Part shown: piece by piece, positions 22,789 to 31,358 of the stretch
Layout of the letters: each line of letters opens with the position of its first letter
Numbering within the stretch: the first letter of the stretch is position 1
Assembly: GCF_020627745.1 (NCBI RefSeq)
Contig: NZ_JAHDGE010000028.1
Location: 1-39,284, forward strand
Origin: Pseudooctadecabacter sp.
GTDB lineage: Bacteria > Pseudomonadota > Alphaproteobacteria > Rhodobacterales > Rhodobacteraceae
Direction of reading: 5' to 3'
Length of the DNA: 39,284 nt
Position numbers and translations under genes: made by a program
The notes under the pieces: generated by a model
Seen by the model: only the letters and a program-made list of their open reading frames with translations
Database searches by the model: none
What the model was told of the DNA's origin: nothing

Positions 22789-25700
22789 TCCTCGATCTGT
22801 TCGAATGCGCCCACGATCTGTTGCAGCGTGCCGGTGCCGTCCAGAATGGCGATGCCGTTGCTGCGCACTTTGATCGTCTCGCCATTCTTGCGGATCAGCC
22901 GGGCAAAGAATTCAAACTCGCCCCCTTTGGCCGAGACATCTTCGACTTTCTTGCCGACCATTTCGACGTCGTCAGGGTGAAAGAACCCCAGCGCCTGATC
23001 AAGGCTGGGCATGCCGTCATCTTCGGAAACGTCGTGCAGTTCGAAGACCCGTTTTGACCAATAAATCTCTTGGGTGATCGGGTTCAGTTCCCAATACCCG
23101 AAGCCGGCCAGTTCCTGCAGATGCCGGAACCGCGCAATCAGGGCGGCTGTCTGATCGGCGGCAGCCACAATCTTGGTCACATCAGTGGCGATGTTATAGA
23201 TCGTCGGGCCGTCCCTGTGGGGGGCCTCGAAAACGCGACGTTCCATTGCAAGATAGGTGGGGCTATCTTCGTCCTTCTGTTTGAACTCCACCGTTTCGAA
23301 CAGGCCATCGGCATCATCGTCCGACGACAAAAGCTTTCTGTCCCGTTTGACCAGTTTTTGCGACTGTTCCTGCGGGAGGAGTTCATAGATGTTCCTGCCA
23401 AGCGCGCGGTCGCGATCCAGCCCGAGCGCCTCGGCCGAACTTTTGGAAATCCGAAGGATTGTGCCGTCTTCCGCGCTGTTGATCATGTGGATGTTGGAAC
23501 TGTTCAGGATCATCTCCATTTCGCGGGCAAGGCCGGGGAACTGGGTGACCACCATCGTCAGGCCAAGTATCTTTCCATGGACATCAAAATATGGGGTGCA
23601 GCTTAGAACGACGCGGCTGCCGTCGGAATTGAATTCCTGCGTCGTGGTTTCCCCCAGTTTAAGTGTCTCACTGCAAATGGGGGACAGGGACGGAAAGCCA
23701 TCCGGCAAAACAGCCTGCGAAATGTGCGGCGTCGTAATGGGTTGTTTCAGCTGGAACAAATCCGATGCGGCCGTGGTCGCTTGGGTGATCTGCAAGGCGC
23801 TGTCGGTGACAAGAATGGCCAACGGTGTGCTTTGCAGAACGGAGGTCAATTCCCCCGTGCGCCCGCTGAGTTCGGTCGCCGTGATCTGCAGTTCCTCGTT
23901 GACGGTGATCAGTTCCTCGTTGGTGGACTGAAGTTCCTCGTTCGAGGTCTCAAGCTCTTCGTTGGTGGCTTGCAATTCCTCGTTGGTGGATTGCAATTCT
24001 TCGTTCAGGGCCTGCAATTCCTCGTTCGAGGTTTCCAGCTGTTCAATGGTCTGCTGCAACGCCTCACGGGTGACGGCGACTTCGTTTTCCAGATCGCGGA
24101 TGCGTTCGGAAACACTGTCGTCCAGCTTCAGTGCCTCGGCGGGCAGGTTTGTCGGATCGGGCACCTTGGGCACAGGCGTAAAGGCCACGACCGCGATGCG
24201 TTCGGACAAAGATTTGGCCACAATCGGGTAGACATTGATGCGGATGTCGAATTCGCCGTCGTCCGACAACCGATGCCGGATGCCGGTGCGGTGGGTTCCA
24301 TGGCGCAGGGCGACAGACACCAGACTGCGGGCCTCTTCGCGCAGCGGGCTTTTCAGCAATTCCATATGCATCCGCAGCTTACTGCTTTGATTGACCTCAA
24401 TATATTCGCTGATGGATCCGTTGACGGACATGATGGTGCCGTCTTCGGTGACAAGGATCGACTGTTCGCCCAGCGATTTGATCAGTGCATCGAACAGGTG
24501 GCGATCGGCGCTGACATCGTTGCTGCGTTCCGGCCCCGGACGGCTGCGCCCGGTGTAAAGGGGCAGACTGGGCATGGAGTAGCTTGTGCTGCCGCCGCCC
24601 TTGCCCAGCATTCTTTTGCGATACACATGCGAATTGCTGTCGTCCTGATGGAACAGCTCATCCGATCCCGCAATGCTTTCGGCCGTGCCCAAGAACAACA
24701 GCGCGTCCGATGCCATCGAATAATGGAACCGGGACATCACTTTCTTTTGCAGGGAATTCCCGAAGTAGATCAGCAGGTTGCGGCAGCACAGCAAGTGGAC
24801 CTTCTGAAACGGCGGGTCCTGGCAAACGTTGTGATCCGAAAACAGAACCGCCGATCTAAGCCGGTCCGTGATGCGGATGCCATCGCCATGCTGGATCAGA
24901 TATTTCGACGCCAGTTCCTTGGGAATGTCATTCAGCGCGGAACTGCTGTAAATGCCCGCGCGTGCCACCTGCAATGCGGCTTTATCAATATCGGTCGCAA
25001 AGATCTGGACCTTTTCCTTCAGCGGCACATTGGGACCGCCCAATGCCTCGGAAATCAGCATCGCGATTGAATAGGCCTCTTCACCGGTGGCGCAGCCTGC
25101 AACCCAGACCCTCAGCGGACCGGTTTGGCGGTTTTCAAGAAGTGGCGGAAGCAACTTTTCAAGGTTGGCGAATTCTTCCTTATCGCGGAAAAAACGTGTG
25201 ACCGAGATCAGCAGGTCTTTGAACAGCGCATCCACAGCTTGCGGGTTGTTGCGCAGGAATTGTGTATATTCTTCCTGATCGTCGATCCCCAATGCCGTCA
25301 TCCGACGTTCGATCCGGCGGGTGATGGTCGTCTGTTTGTAGTCGCGGAAATCCACACGGGTGCGCGCCAACAGGATCTGCAACAGATCCGAAATCGGGGT
25401 TTCCTGCAGTTCTTCCTTGCGGAACGCCGAAAAATCCCGCGCAGAGGTCAGAATTTTTTGCAGGTGTGTGCCGATCTCGACGGGTCGCAGCACCAGATCG
25501 ACGCAGCCTGTCTGCACAGCCGCTTGGGGCATTCCGTCATACTTCGCGCTTTCGGAATCCTGTGCAATTGTGATGCCGCCTGCCTCGCGGATGGCCTGCA
25601 CCCCGTAGGCGCCATCCGATCCGGTCCCCGACAGGATCATGGCAACCGCCTTTGCGCCATGCTCCTCCGCCAGACTGACCAGAAAGCGGTCGACGGAGGG

Positions 25701-26024
25701 TTTGGGCGCGGAGGGCAGGTCGCTGGGGTCTTGCAGGCGCAGCTTGCCTTCGTGGATGACCACGTCGGTCTTGGGCGGCGTGATGTAAATGACGTTCGCT
25801 TCGGGCGTGGTGCCGTCGGCCACATCCTCGACCCGCAGTTCCGTCTGGCGGCCCACAAGTTCGGTCATCAGGCTTTTGTGGTGGGGCGACATATGCTGGA
25901 CGACCACATAGGACACCGGCAGGTTGGCGGGCAGCGTCGCGACAAGTTCGCGGATGGCCTCAAGCCCGCCGGCCGAAGACCCTATCCCTATGATTGTTAA
26001 TGTCTCGGGCGTGTCGTCGCGCAT
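22785..26024 (-). CDS. CheB-CheR-PAS fusion protein without kinase domain
   Basis: This 1079-residue protein combines a CheB methylesterase domain (about 8-190, with GIGSSAGGLEAI, QHMSPHH and LSGTGSDGAYG carrying Ser, His and Asp), a CheR methyltransferase domain (about 205-465, RRIERRM and the SAM loop VAGCATGEEAYSIAM) and a PAS-like region. A long coiled coil (about 630-720) follows, with the seven-residue repeat NEELQST/NEELQAT, and then at least three PAS domains to the end. The usual C-terminal histidine kinase of such proteins is absent. I prefer the ATG at 26024; one at 26054 is possible but has a poor ribosome site. No chemoreceptor or other che gene is nearby. It probably senses a signal through PAS and passes it to a partner; the methylation targets are unknown. 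Confidence 0.85.
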   Translation of the reverse strand: MRDDTPETLTIIGIGSSAGGLEAIRELVATLPANLPVSYVVVQHMSPHHKSLMTELVGRQTELRVEDVADGTTPEANVIYITPPKTDVVIHEGKLRLQDPSDLPSAPKPSVDRFLVSLAEEHGAKAVAMILSGTGSDGAYGVQAIREAGGITIAQDSESAKYDGMPQAAVQTGCVDLVLRPVEIGTHLQKILTSARDFSAFRKEELQETPISDLLQILLARTRVDFRDYKQTTITRRIERRMTALGIDDQEEYTQFLRNNPQAVDALFKDLLISVTRFFRDKEEFANLEKLLPPLLENRQTGPLRVWVAGCATGEEAYSIAMLISEALGGPNVPLKEKVQIFATDIDKAALQVARAGIYSSSALNDIPKELASKYLIQHGDGIRITDRLRSAVLFSDHNVCQDPPFQKVHLLCCRNLLIYFGNSLQKKVMSRFHYSMASDALLFLGTAESIAGSDELFHQDDSNSHVYRKRMLGKGGGSTSYSMPSLPLYTGRSRPGPERSNDVSADRHLFDALIKSLGEQSILVTEDGTIMSVNGSISEYIEVNQSSKLRMHMELLKSPLREEARSLVSVALRHGTHRTGIRHRLSDDGEFDIRINVYPIVAKSLSERIAVVAFTPVPKVPDPTNLPAEALKLDDSVSERIRDLENEVAVTREALQQTIEQLETSNEELQALNEELQSTNEELQATNEELETSNEELQSTNEELITVNEELQITATELSGRTGELTSVLQSTPLAILVTDSALQITQATTAASDLFQLKQPITTPHISQAVLPDGFPSLSPICSETLKLGETTTQEFNSDGSRVVLSCTPYFDVHGKILGLTMVVTQFPGLAREMEMILNSSNIHMINSAEDGTILRISKSSAEALGLDRDRALGRNIYELLPQEQSQKLVKRDRKLLSSDDDADGLFETVEFKQKDEDSPTYLAMERRVFEAPHRDGPTIYNIATDVTKIVAAADQTAALIARFRHLQELAGFGYWELNPITQEIYWSKRVFELHDVSEDDGMPSLDQALGFFHPDDVEMVGKKVEDVSAKGGEFEFFARLIRKNGETIKVRSNGIAILDGTGTLQQIVGAFEQIED

Positions 26025-26304
26025 AAGGGATCCCCAGTCCTGATCTTGATGCAACTATAGCGCATATCCCGCAGGGACTGCTATGCCTAATTAGTCCGTT
26101 GACATAGCACCAAAATATCAATGCGCAGCGCGATCATTTGCGACTTGTTCGAACGTCGCATCTCCATCGGCCAAGGGCCGGAACCTGATCGCAAAAGGTT
26201 AACAAATTGTTATCAATGGAATTTATTTTTGGCCAAGTTTACTTTTCCTTAGGGCCTGTTACTTATTTCTGAGTATCTTGATTCCAATTTTAGGGAACCG
26301 TCCA

Positions 26305-26982
26305 ATGAAACTGGTGTCGCAGTCAGATCCTAATACAACCTTAGCGGGTGGGCACCGGTTTGTGGTCAATCTTATCGCGGAACCTGATGGTCCGGCCGAG
26401 GTCCGCTCCTGCGAAGTGATCGGCGAACATCATCGCAACCGGTTTTCCTTTCCCTCGCGGGTGTCTGTGGATGAGGTTTTCGTGCCTGAGGTGGCTCATG
26501 GCGTCACACAGTGCCTGTCCGCTTTGTCAAACACCACAGAGGTCGTCTCCCTACCGTCTGTGACGATTGAAATTCCGGGCCTGTCGCTGGCCAAGGCCCA
26601 TCTGATCACGACATTGGCGGATGACGGAAACCTTGGTATCATTTTGCGGTTCAAGATGGTGCTTGGCGGCGTAAACCGCGCCTTCCGTCCGGAACTGGGC
26701 ATTGAAGATTCCGTGTCCGACCAGACATCGCATATGTCCGCGCTGGTGCTGACCGATATTGTCATGCCGTTTCTGGACTTGTGTACAGCCGCTGAAAACG
26801 GCGGTTTGGATACGTCTAAAGGGTTGGAATCTTTCATAGATACCTTGATTGACCGGTCTCAGGATGTCCGGTTTCAGGCGGAATTGATCAAGCGCTTCGT
26901 CGCCGCTGCAGCCGAGGCCGATGTTCCGAAGAAAGCCAGGATCGCCAACCGTCCCAAGATAGAACTTATCTCTCGTCGTTAG
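26305..26982 (+). CDS. Protein of unknown function, 225 residues
   Basis: I do not recognise this protein. It has no signal peptide or membrane span and a mix of strands and helices. A strand-rich first half (about 15-120, including HRFVVNLIAEPDG and RSCEVIGEHHRNRFSF) is followed by a helical second half with a basic tail (KKARIANRPKIELISRR). The ATG at 26305 has AGGGAA 7 bases upstream; a TTG at 26278 in frame is less likely. The 280-base gap upstream, shared with the divergent CheB-CheR-PAS gene, is AT-rich and contains TTAA-N7-TTAT at 26199-26213, one base short of a CtrA site. The first half could be a small beta-barrel such as PilZ, but the PilZ RxxxR and DxSxxG motifs are not visible. 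Confidence 0.7.
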   Translation: MKLVSQSDPNTTLAGGHRFVVNLIAEPDGPAEVRSCEVIGEHHRNRFSFPSRVSVDEVFVPEVAHGVTQCLSALSNTTEVVSLPSVTIEIPGLSLAKAHLITTLADDGNLGIILRFKMVLGGVNRAFRPELGIEDSVSDQTSHMSALVLTDIVMPFLDLCTAAENGGLDTSKGLESFIDTLIDRSQDVRFQAELIKRFVAAAAEADVPKKARIANRPKIELISRR

Positions 26983-27036
26983 GCTGGACCTTACGGGTCA
27001 AGTGCTGTTTTCTGGGCCAAAGTCCGGAGTTTTGTT

Positions 27037-28734
27037 ATGGCTGACCTGTCCCAGAAAATCGCACAGGGGCGGGGCGACGCCCCCGCCGATCTTGTTTTAC
27101 GGGGCGGGCGCGTCTTCGATGTGATCACCGGCGCCTTTCTGGACGGTGACGTGGCCATCTGCGGCGACACGATTGTGGGCACATGTGCCCGCTATGACGG
27201 CAAACAGGTGGTGGATGTCAGCGGGCTGACGCTGGTGCCCGGGTTCATTGATACCCATCTGCACATCGAATCCAGCCTTGTCACGCCGTTCGAATTCGAC
27301 CGTCTTGTTGCGCCCTTGGGTGTCACGACGGCCATCTGCGATCCTCATGAAATTGCCAATGTACTGGGCGTGCCGGGCATCCAGTATTTCCTTGATGCCG
27401 CTTTGGAAACCGTACTGGATATTCGCGTCAACCTCAGTTCATGTGTCCCGTCCAGCCACATGGAGACCACCGGCGCGACCATCGAAGCCGCCGATCTGTT
27501 GCCCTTGCGCAACCATCCTGCCGTGATCGGGCTGGCTGAAATGATGAATTACCCCGGCGTCCTTCACCAGGACCCCGGCATCATGGCCAAGCTGCGCGCC
27601 TTTGAGGGGGGCCACATCGACGGCCATGCCCCCATGCTGTCCGGACGCGATCTCAACGCCTATATCGCCGCGGGCATCCGCACCGAACATGAGGCCACAA
27701 CGCAAGAAGAGGCGCGCGAAAAGCTGCAAAAGGGCCTGCGTGTGCTGATCCGCGAAGGGTCGGTGTCCAAAGACCTTGACGCGCTTTTGCCACTGCTCGA
27801 TGACCGCACGTCGGCCTATATGTGTTTTTGCACCGATGACCGGAACCCTCTCGACATTGGTGAACACGGACACCTTGATTACCTGATCCGCACAGCTGTC
27901 GCGCGTGGCACATCGCCTGTTGCGGCCTACCGTGCGGCGTCCTTGTCAGCCGCCGAAGCCTTTGGCCTGAAAGACCGGGGGGTGATCGCGCCGGGGCAGC
28001 GGGCCGACATTGCTTGTCTTGGATCACTTGAGGCATGTGATGCCCGGATGACGCTGTGCGGCGGCATCCATGCCGCTGAACTTGCGTTTTCCGCGCGGAA
28101 AATCACGCCACCCATCGGGCGTGCGTCGGTCAAGGCGCCGCCGGTCACGGGCACCGATTTCCGGACGTCATCCAACAGGGAAACGACCGATGTAATCGGC
28201 ATCATCCCCGGCAAGATCATCACCGACCATCTGCAGGACAACATCACCCCGACCGATGGGGACAAACGCCCCGACACGGCCCGTGATCTGGTCAAGATCG
28301 CCGTGGTGGAACGCCATGGCGTCAACGGCAACATTGCCACGGGCTTTGTCAAAGGCTTCGGTCTGAAACACGGGGCCATCGCATCGACTGTCTGTCACGA
28401 TCACCACAATATCGTCTGCGTTGGCGCGGATTACGACGACATGGCTGTCGCAGTGAACCGACTGTCCCATCTGGAAGGCGGCTTTGTTGTGGTCACGGAC
28501 GGACAGATCACGGCCGAACTGGCCCTGCCGGTGGCCGGCCTCATGAGCCTCGCCCCCTTCGAGGAGGTGCGCGCATCCCTCGAAACCCTGCGCGATGCGG
28601 CCCGTGCCCTTGGCGTCACGCTGCAAGAGCCGTTCTTGCAACTGGCGTTTCTCGCGCTGCCGGTCATTCCCAAATTGAAAATCACCGACCGTGGCATGGT
28701 CGATGTCACGAAATTCGAAATCATCTCCAGCTAG
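27037..28734 (+). CDS. ade: Adenine deaminase
   Basis: The 565-residue amidohydrolase converts adenine to hypoxanthine and ammonia in purine salvage. The metal site shows as HLHIESS (HxH, near residues 74-80), [11 protein letters not shown], the EMMNYPGV segment and HAPMLSG. The C-terminal third, with [18 protein letters not shown] and the VVTDGQI block, is the domain specific to the Ade family and separates it from adenosine deaminases and dihydroorotases. Length is typical. It stands alone: the gene before it is unrelated and the genes after it converge. A CGGAG ribosome site lies 8-12 bases before the ATG. Confidence 0.93.
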   Translation: MADLSQKIAQGRGDAPADLVLRGGRVFDVITGAFLDGDVAICGDTIVGTCARYDGKQVVDVSGLTLVPGFIDTHLHIESSLVTPFEFDRLVAPLGVTTAICDPHEIANVLGVPGIQYFLDAALETVLDIRVNLSSCVPSSHMETTGATIEAADLLPLRNHPAVIGLAEMMNYPGVLHQDPGIMAKLRAFEGGHIDGHAPMLSGRDLNAYIAAGIRTEHEATTQEEAREKLQKGLRVLIREGSVSKDLDALLPLLDDRTSAYMCFCTDDRNPLDIGEHGHLDYLIRTAVARGTSPVAAYRAASLSAAEAFGLKDRGVIAPGQRADIACLGSLEACDARMTLCGGIHAAELAFSARKITPPIGRASVKAPPVTGTDFRTSSNRETTDVIGIIPGKIITDHLQDNITPTDGDKRPDTARDLVKIAVVERHGVNGNIATGFVKGFGLKHGAIASTVCHDHHNIVCVGADYDDMAVAVNRLSHLEGGFVVVTDGQITAELALPVAGLMSLAPFEEVRASLETLRDAARALGVTLQEPFLQLAFLALPVIPKLKITDRGMVDVTKFEIISS

Positions 28735-28769
28735 GCGCGCGGCCTTTATTCTTCTGATCCGAAAACTCC

Positions 28770-28824
28770 GGGGGAGGACGCAGTCCGGGGGCAGAGCCCC
28801 GCGGTTTTTCGCCAGAAAAACCGC
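28770..28824. repeat. GC-rich intergenic element with a strong hairpin
   Basis: The stretch after ade holds two parts. GGGGGCAGAGCCCC at 28787-28800 is a short palindromic block. GCGGTTTTTC at 28801-28810 pairs perfectly with GAAAAACCGC at 28815-28824 over GCCA. The perfect stem could end transcription from both sides between the convergent ade and MBL genes. The GGGGCTCTGCCCC-like block is of a kind I associate with dispersed intergenic repeats in this family; that part is an impression, not a comparison. Confidence 0.55.
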
Positions 28825-28846
28825 CGCCCCGCCCGCCGCAGGCGCA

Positions 28847-29722
28847 TCACAGCCCGTTGACAGGCACCTTCAGCACCGGATTTCCGTTCTCGTCGACAGG
28901 CACGTGCCCCGCGCGCATGTTGACTTGCAGGGCAGGGATGATCAGCTTGGGCACAGCCAGCTGCGCATCACGGGCGGTGCGAAAGGCGATAAACTCTTCT
29001 CGTGTTTTGCCACCGCCCACATGGATGTTGTCCGCCCGTTGCGCGGCTACGGTGGTCTCCCATGCGATGGCGCGTCCGTCGGGGCCGTAGTCGTGGCACA
29101 TGAACAGCCGCATGTCGTCCGGCAGCGCCAGCACTTTCTGGATGCTGTCATACAGCTCTCCGGCATCGCCGCCCGGAAAGTCGGCGCGCGCCGATCCACC
29201 GTCCGGCATGAACAGCGTGTCACCGACAAAGGCCGCGTCGCCCATGACATGCACCATACATGCGGGGGTGTGGCCCGGTGTGGACATGGCAAAACACGCC
29301 ATTTCCCCTACCTGATAGGTGTCCTTGTCCTCGAACAGGGCGTCGAACTGCGATCCGTCGCGCTGGAACTCTGTTCCTTCGTTGAAGACCTTGCCGAAGG
29401 TTTCCTGCACATCCATGATCCGTGCGCCCACGCCGATTTTGCCGCCCAGCATGTCCTGCAAATACGGCGCCGCGCTGAGATGGTCTGCGTGAACATGGGT
29501 TTCGATGATCCAGTCCAGCACAAGTTCACGGTCCCTGATGTGTGCAATCAACCGGTCGGCGGCTGTCGTCGTGATGCGACCGGCGGCGTAATCAATATCC
29601 ATGACACTGTCGATGATGGCACAATGCGCGCTGGACGGATCCTTCACGATATAGGTGATGGTGTTGGTGGCCTCGTCAAAGAAACCTTCCACCTCAGGGG
29701 TGATGTCCATGTTGATTGTCAT
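28847..29722 (-). CDS. blh: Metallo-beta-lactamase-fold persulfide dioxygenase-like hydrolase (Blh type)
   Basis: The 291-residue protein has the metal motif THVHADHLSAAP (HxHxDH, about residues 73-84), a downstream His in STPGHTPACM, FVGDTLFMPDGGSARADFP and the CHDYGPDGR segment. This set, with DFPGG and CHDY, is that of the ETHE1/Blh group, which oxidises glutathione persulfide and has a mononuclear iron. The ATG at 29722 overlaps the stop of the upstream YeeE-like gene by 4 bases (ATGA). Two sulfur-transport-type membrane proteins in the same operon repeat the layout of the Blh operon described in Agrobacterium and Xylella under the regulator BigR. The rhodanese domain of some relatives is absent. 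Confidence 0.85.
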   Translation of the reverse strand: MTINMDITPEVEGFFDEATNTITYIVKDPSSAHCAIIDSVMDIDYAAGRITTTAADRLIAHIRDRELVLDWIIETHVHADHLSAAPYLQDMLGGKIGVGARIMDVQETFGKVFNEGTEFQRDGSQFDALFEDKDTYQVGEMACFAMSTPGHTPACMVHVMGDAAFVGDTLFMPDGGSARADFPGGDAGELYDSIQKVLALPDDMRLFMCHDYGPDGRAIAWETTVAAQRADNIHVGGGKTREEFIAFRTARDAQLAVPKLIIPALQVNMRAGHVPVDENGNPVLKVPVNGL

Positions 29723-30162
29723 TGGGCGGCCTCGCGTGCTGGGCGTGTAACCTGTCTGGCCTGAACGGCGCGTGCAGCCAAGATACCCGCCACCATGGCC
29801 GCTGTGAAGATGAGGACCGCCGGATCGCCCGTCCCGATGGCTGGCAATGCGCCACCCGGGCAAAACCCTGCCAGCCCCCAGCCCAGACCGAACGCGGCGG
29901 ATCCCGCCACAAGCGGCACATCAATCTGGCGCAGGGCCGGCAGGTGAAACACCTCTGCCAACCGCGGAGACGCGCGGCGCAACACAAACCTGTAGCCCAA
30001 AGCCGTGACGCCCAAAGCGCCCCCCATGACGAAGGCCAATGACGGATCCCAAGTGCCCGCAACATCAAAGAAATTCAGGACCTTGGCAGGGTTCGCCATG
30101 CCCCCCAGTACGATCCCCATGCCAAAGATCAAACCGATCAGGTAGGTCAGAACAAACCGCAT
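29719..30162 (-). CDS. pmpB: YeeE/YedE-family sulfur transport membrane protein, second half-size unit
   Basis: The 147-residue protein has four hydrophobic spans with GMGIVLGGMANPAKVLNF near the start and GFCPGGALPAIG near residue 108, whose Cys is typical of DUF395/YeeE-type sulfur-compound carriers. It is half the size of full YeeE and probably pairs with the gene just upstream (3 bases apart). It overlaps blh by 4 bases. A role in moving thiosulfate-like or persulfide sulfur is inferred from the family and operon. The pmp name follows usage for half-size pairs next to blh. Confidence 0.8.
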   Translation of the reverse strand: MRFVLTYLIGLIFGMGIVLGGMANPAKVLNFFDVAGTWDPSLAFVMGGALGVTALGYRFVLRRASPRLAEVFHLPALRQIDVPLVAGSAAFGLGWGLAGFCPGGALPAIGTGDPAVLIFTAAMVAGILAARAVQARQVTRPAREAAQ

Positions 30163-30165
30163 GGA

Positions 30166-30594
30166 TCAGCCCCCCACCACATGACGCGTCACATAGACCG
30201 TCGCCACCGCAACCGCCATAAAGACAACCGTGGCCACGATGGACCGTGGCGAAAGCCGTGCGATGCCGCAGACGCCGTGGCCGGAGGTGCATCCGCCGCC
30301 ATAGGTCACGCCTGCGCCCACGATCAATCCGCCGATGATCATCGCGGCTGTGGACACCGGCACATCCACGGCCACCGCGTCACCGCTGATGATCCAATAA
30401 AGCGCCGGGGCCGTCATCATCCCCGCCAGAAGGGTGGCGCGCCAACCCCAATCGCCGGCAGATTGCGGCATGACGAAGCCTGCCAAAATGCCTGTGGCCC
30501 CCATGACGCGCCCGAACAGCCCCATCAGCAGGACAGATGCCGTCCCGATCAGAACGCCCCCGAACAAGGACATCCACGGAGTAAATTCAGTCAT
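30166..30594 (-). CDS. pmpA: YeeE/YedE-family sulfur transport membrane protein, first half-size unit
   Basis: The 142-residue protein has four hydrophobic spans and the family motif GGGCTSGHGVCGIARLSPRS (about residues 99-118) with two cysteines. It would form the partner of the following half-size unit, since the conserved Cys motifs of the two halves correspond to those in the two halves of full-length YeeE. The ATG at 30594 follows AGGAG. It is the first gene of the three-gene sulfur operon, behind an AT-rich palindrome at 30607-30634. Confidence 0.82.
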   Translation of the reverse strand: MTEFTPWMSLFGGVLIGTASVLLMGLFGRVMGATGILAGFVMPQSAGDWGWRATLLAGMMTAPALYWIISGDAVAVDVPVSTAAMIIGGLIVGAGVTYGGGCTSGHGVCGIARLSPRSIVATVVFMAVAVATVYVTRHVVGG

Positions 30595-30606
30595 TGTGCC
30601 ATGCTC

Positions 30607-30634
30607 CTATATATCGTTTTGCTAAAATATATAG
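30607..30634 (-). promoter_or_regulatory. AT-rich palindromic operator candidate for the sulfur operon
   Basis: CTATATAT at 30607-30614 and ATATATAG at 30627-30634 form an exact 8-base inverted repeat with a 12-base spacer, just upstream of the AGGAG site of pmpA. BigR-type ArsR repressors use AT-rich inverted repeats in front of such operons. No ArsR gene lies in the window. The palindrome is seen; the assignment is inference. Confidence 0.5.
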
Positions 30635-30654
30635 ATTTTGACATGTTTCAACTG

Positions 30655-31299
30655 CTAAAGGATCGTGCCGTCCACGCCAAGCGTTACATCGGCGGACAGG
30701 GCCTTTTGCTGCACCATTTGCGCGTTGGGCATATCGTTGGTTTCGGCCCTGCGTTTCGCCGCAGCAGAGCTAAGCCCGTGTCCCAGCCAGCGCTGGATCA
30801 GCCGCGCGCGCAATTCGGGCAGGGGCACATGCAACGCAACGGACAGGCCCCACAGGGGGGCCAAATTGAACCACGGGGCTTCGTCGAACAGCAAATAATT
30901 GCCTTCGACAATAATGACTTCGGCGTCGGCGGGCACCTGTCGTGCCCCCGCAATCGCCACATCGCGGGCGCGGTCAAACACGGGGACGAACACATCGGAT
31001 TTCTCGCGCAAACGGCGCACCATGTGGACAAAACCCGCGCCGTCAAACGTGTGCGGCGCGCCCTTTCGGGCCAGATCGCCGCGTGTTTCAAGAACCTGAT
31101 TGTCCAGATGAAAACCGTCCTGAGGCACGACTGTCGTCAGACACTTCTGTGCATTCAATCGTCGGGACAATTCATCCGCCAAGGTTGATTTGCCGCTGGC
31201 CGGCGGCCCGCTGATGGCGACGAGGACCCGCCCCGGTTTGTCGCGCAGCGGCGCGATCCTCTCGGACAGTAAGTTGACTTGTTTCGTCAGATCCAGCAC
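30655..31299 (-). CDS. P-loop kinase of the uridine kinase/pantothenate kinase type (FrcK-like)
   Basis: The 214-residue protein has Walker A SGPPASGKST (about residues 28-37), a substrate loop VPQDGFHLDNQVL, and EVIIVEGNYLLFDE (about 144-157), the pattern of the uridine kinase/PRK-like superfamily. The substrate is unknown; members phosphorylate nucleosides, pantothenate or sugars, and one group is found with fructose uptake genes. I prefer the GTG at 31299, with AAGGGGG 6 bases upstream; the longer frame to 31359 gives an unconserved basic start. It lies 59 bases after the AlkD-like gene in the same direction. Confidence 0.75.
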   Translation of the reverse strand: MLDLTKQVNLLSERIAPLRDKPGRVLVAISGPPASGKSTLADELSRRLNAQKCLTTVVPQDGFHLDNQVLETRGDLARKGAPHTFDGAGFVHMVRRLREKSDVFVPVFDRARDVAIAGARQVPADAEVIIVEGNYLLFDEAPWFNLAPLWGLSVALHVPLPELRARLIQRWLGHGLSSAAAKRRAETNDMPNAQMVQQKALSADVTLGVDGTIL

Positions 31300-31358
31300 G
31301 TTTGCCCCCTTGTTTTTTGTTCTTCTTGGCATCGGCCATCGGCCCCTGCAAGAGACCA

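Noticed and set aside
23880-24090. Near-identical 21-base tandem units resembling a CRISPR or minisatellite
   Set aside because: They are in frame within the coiled coil of the CheB-CheR-PAS gene and encode seven-residue NEELQ repeats, so protein structure explains them.
26293-26297. GGGAACC upstream of the 225-residue protein
   Set aside because: It lies about 8 bases from the ATG, where it can serve as a ribosome site but not as a -35 element.
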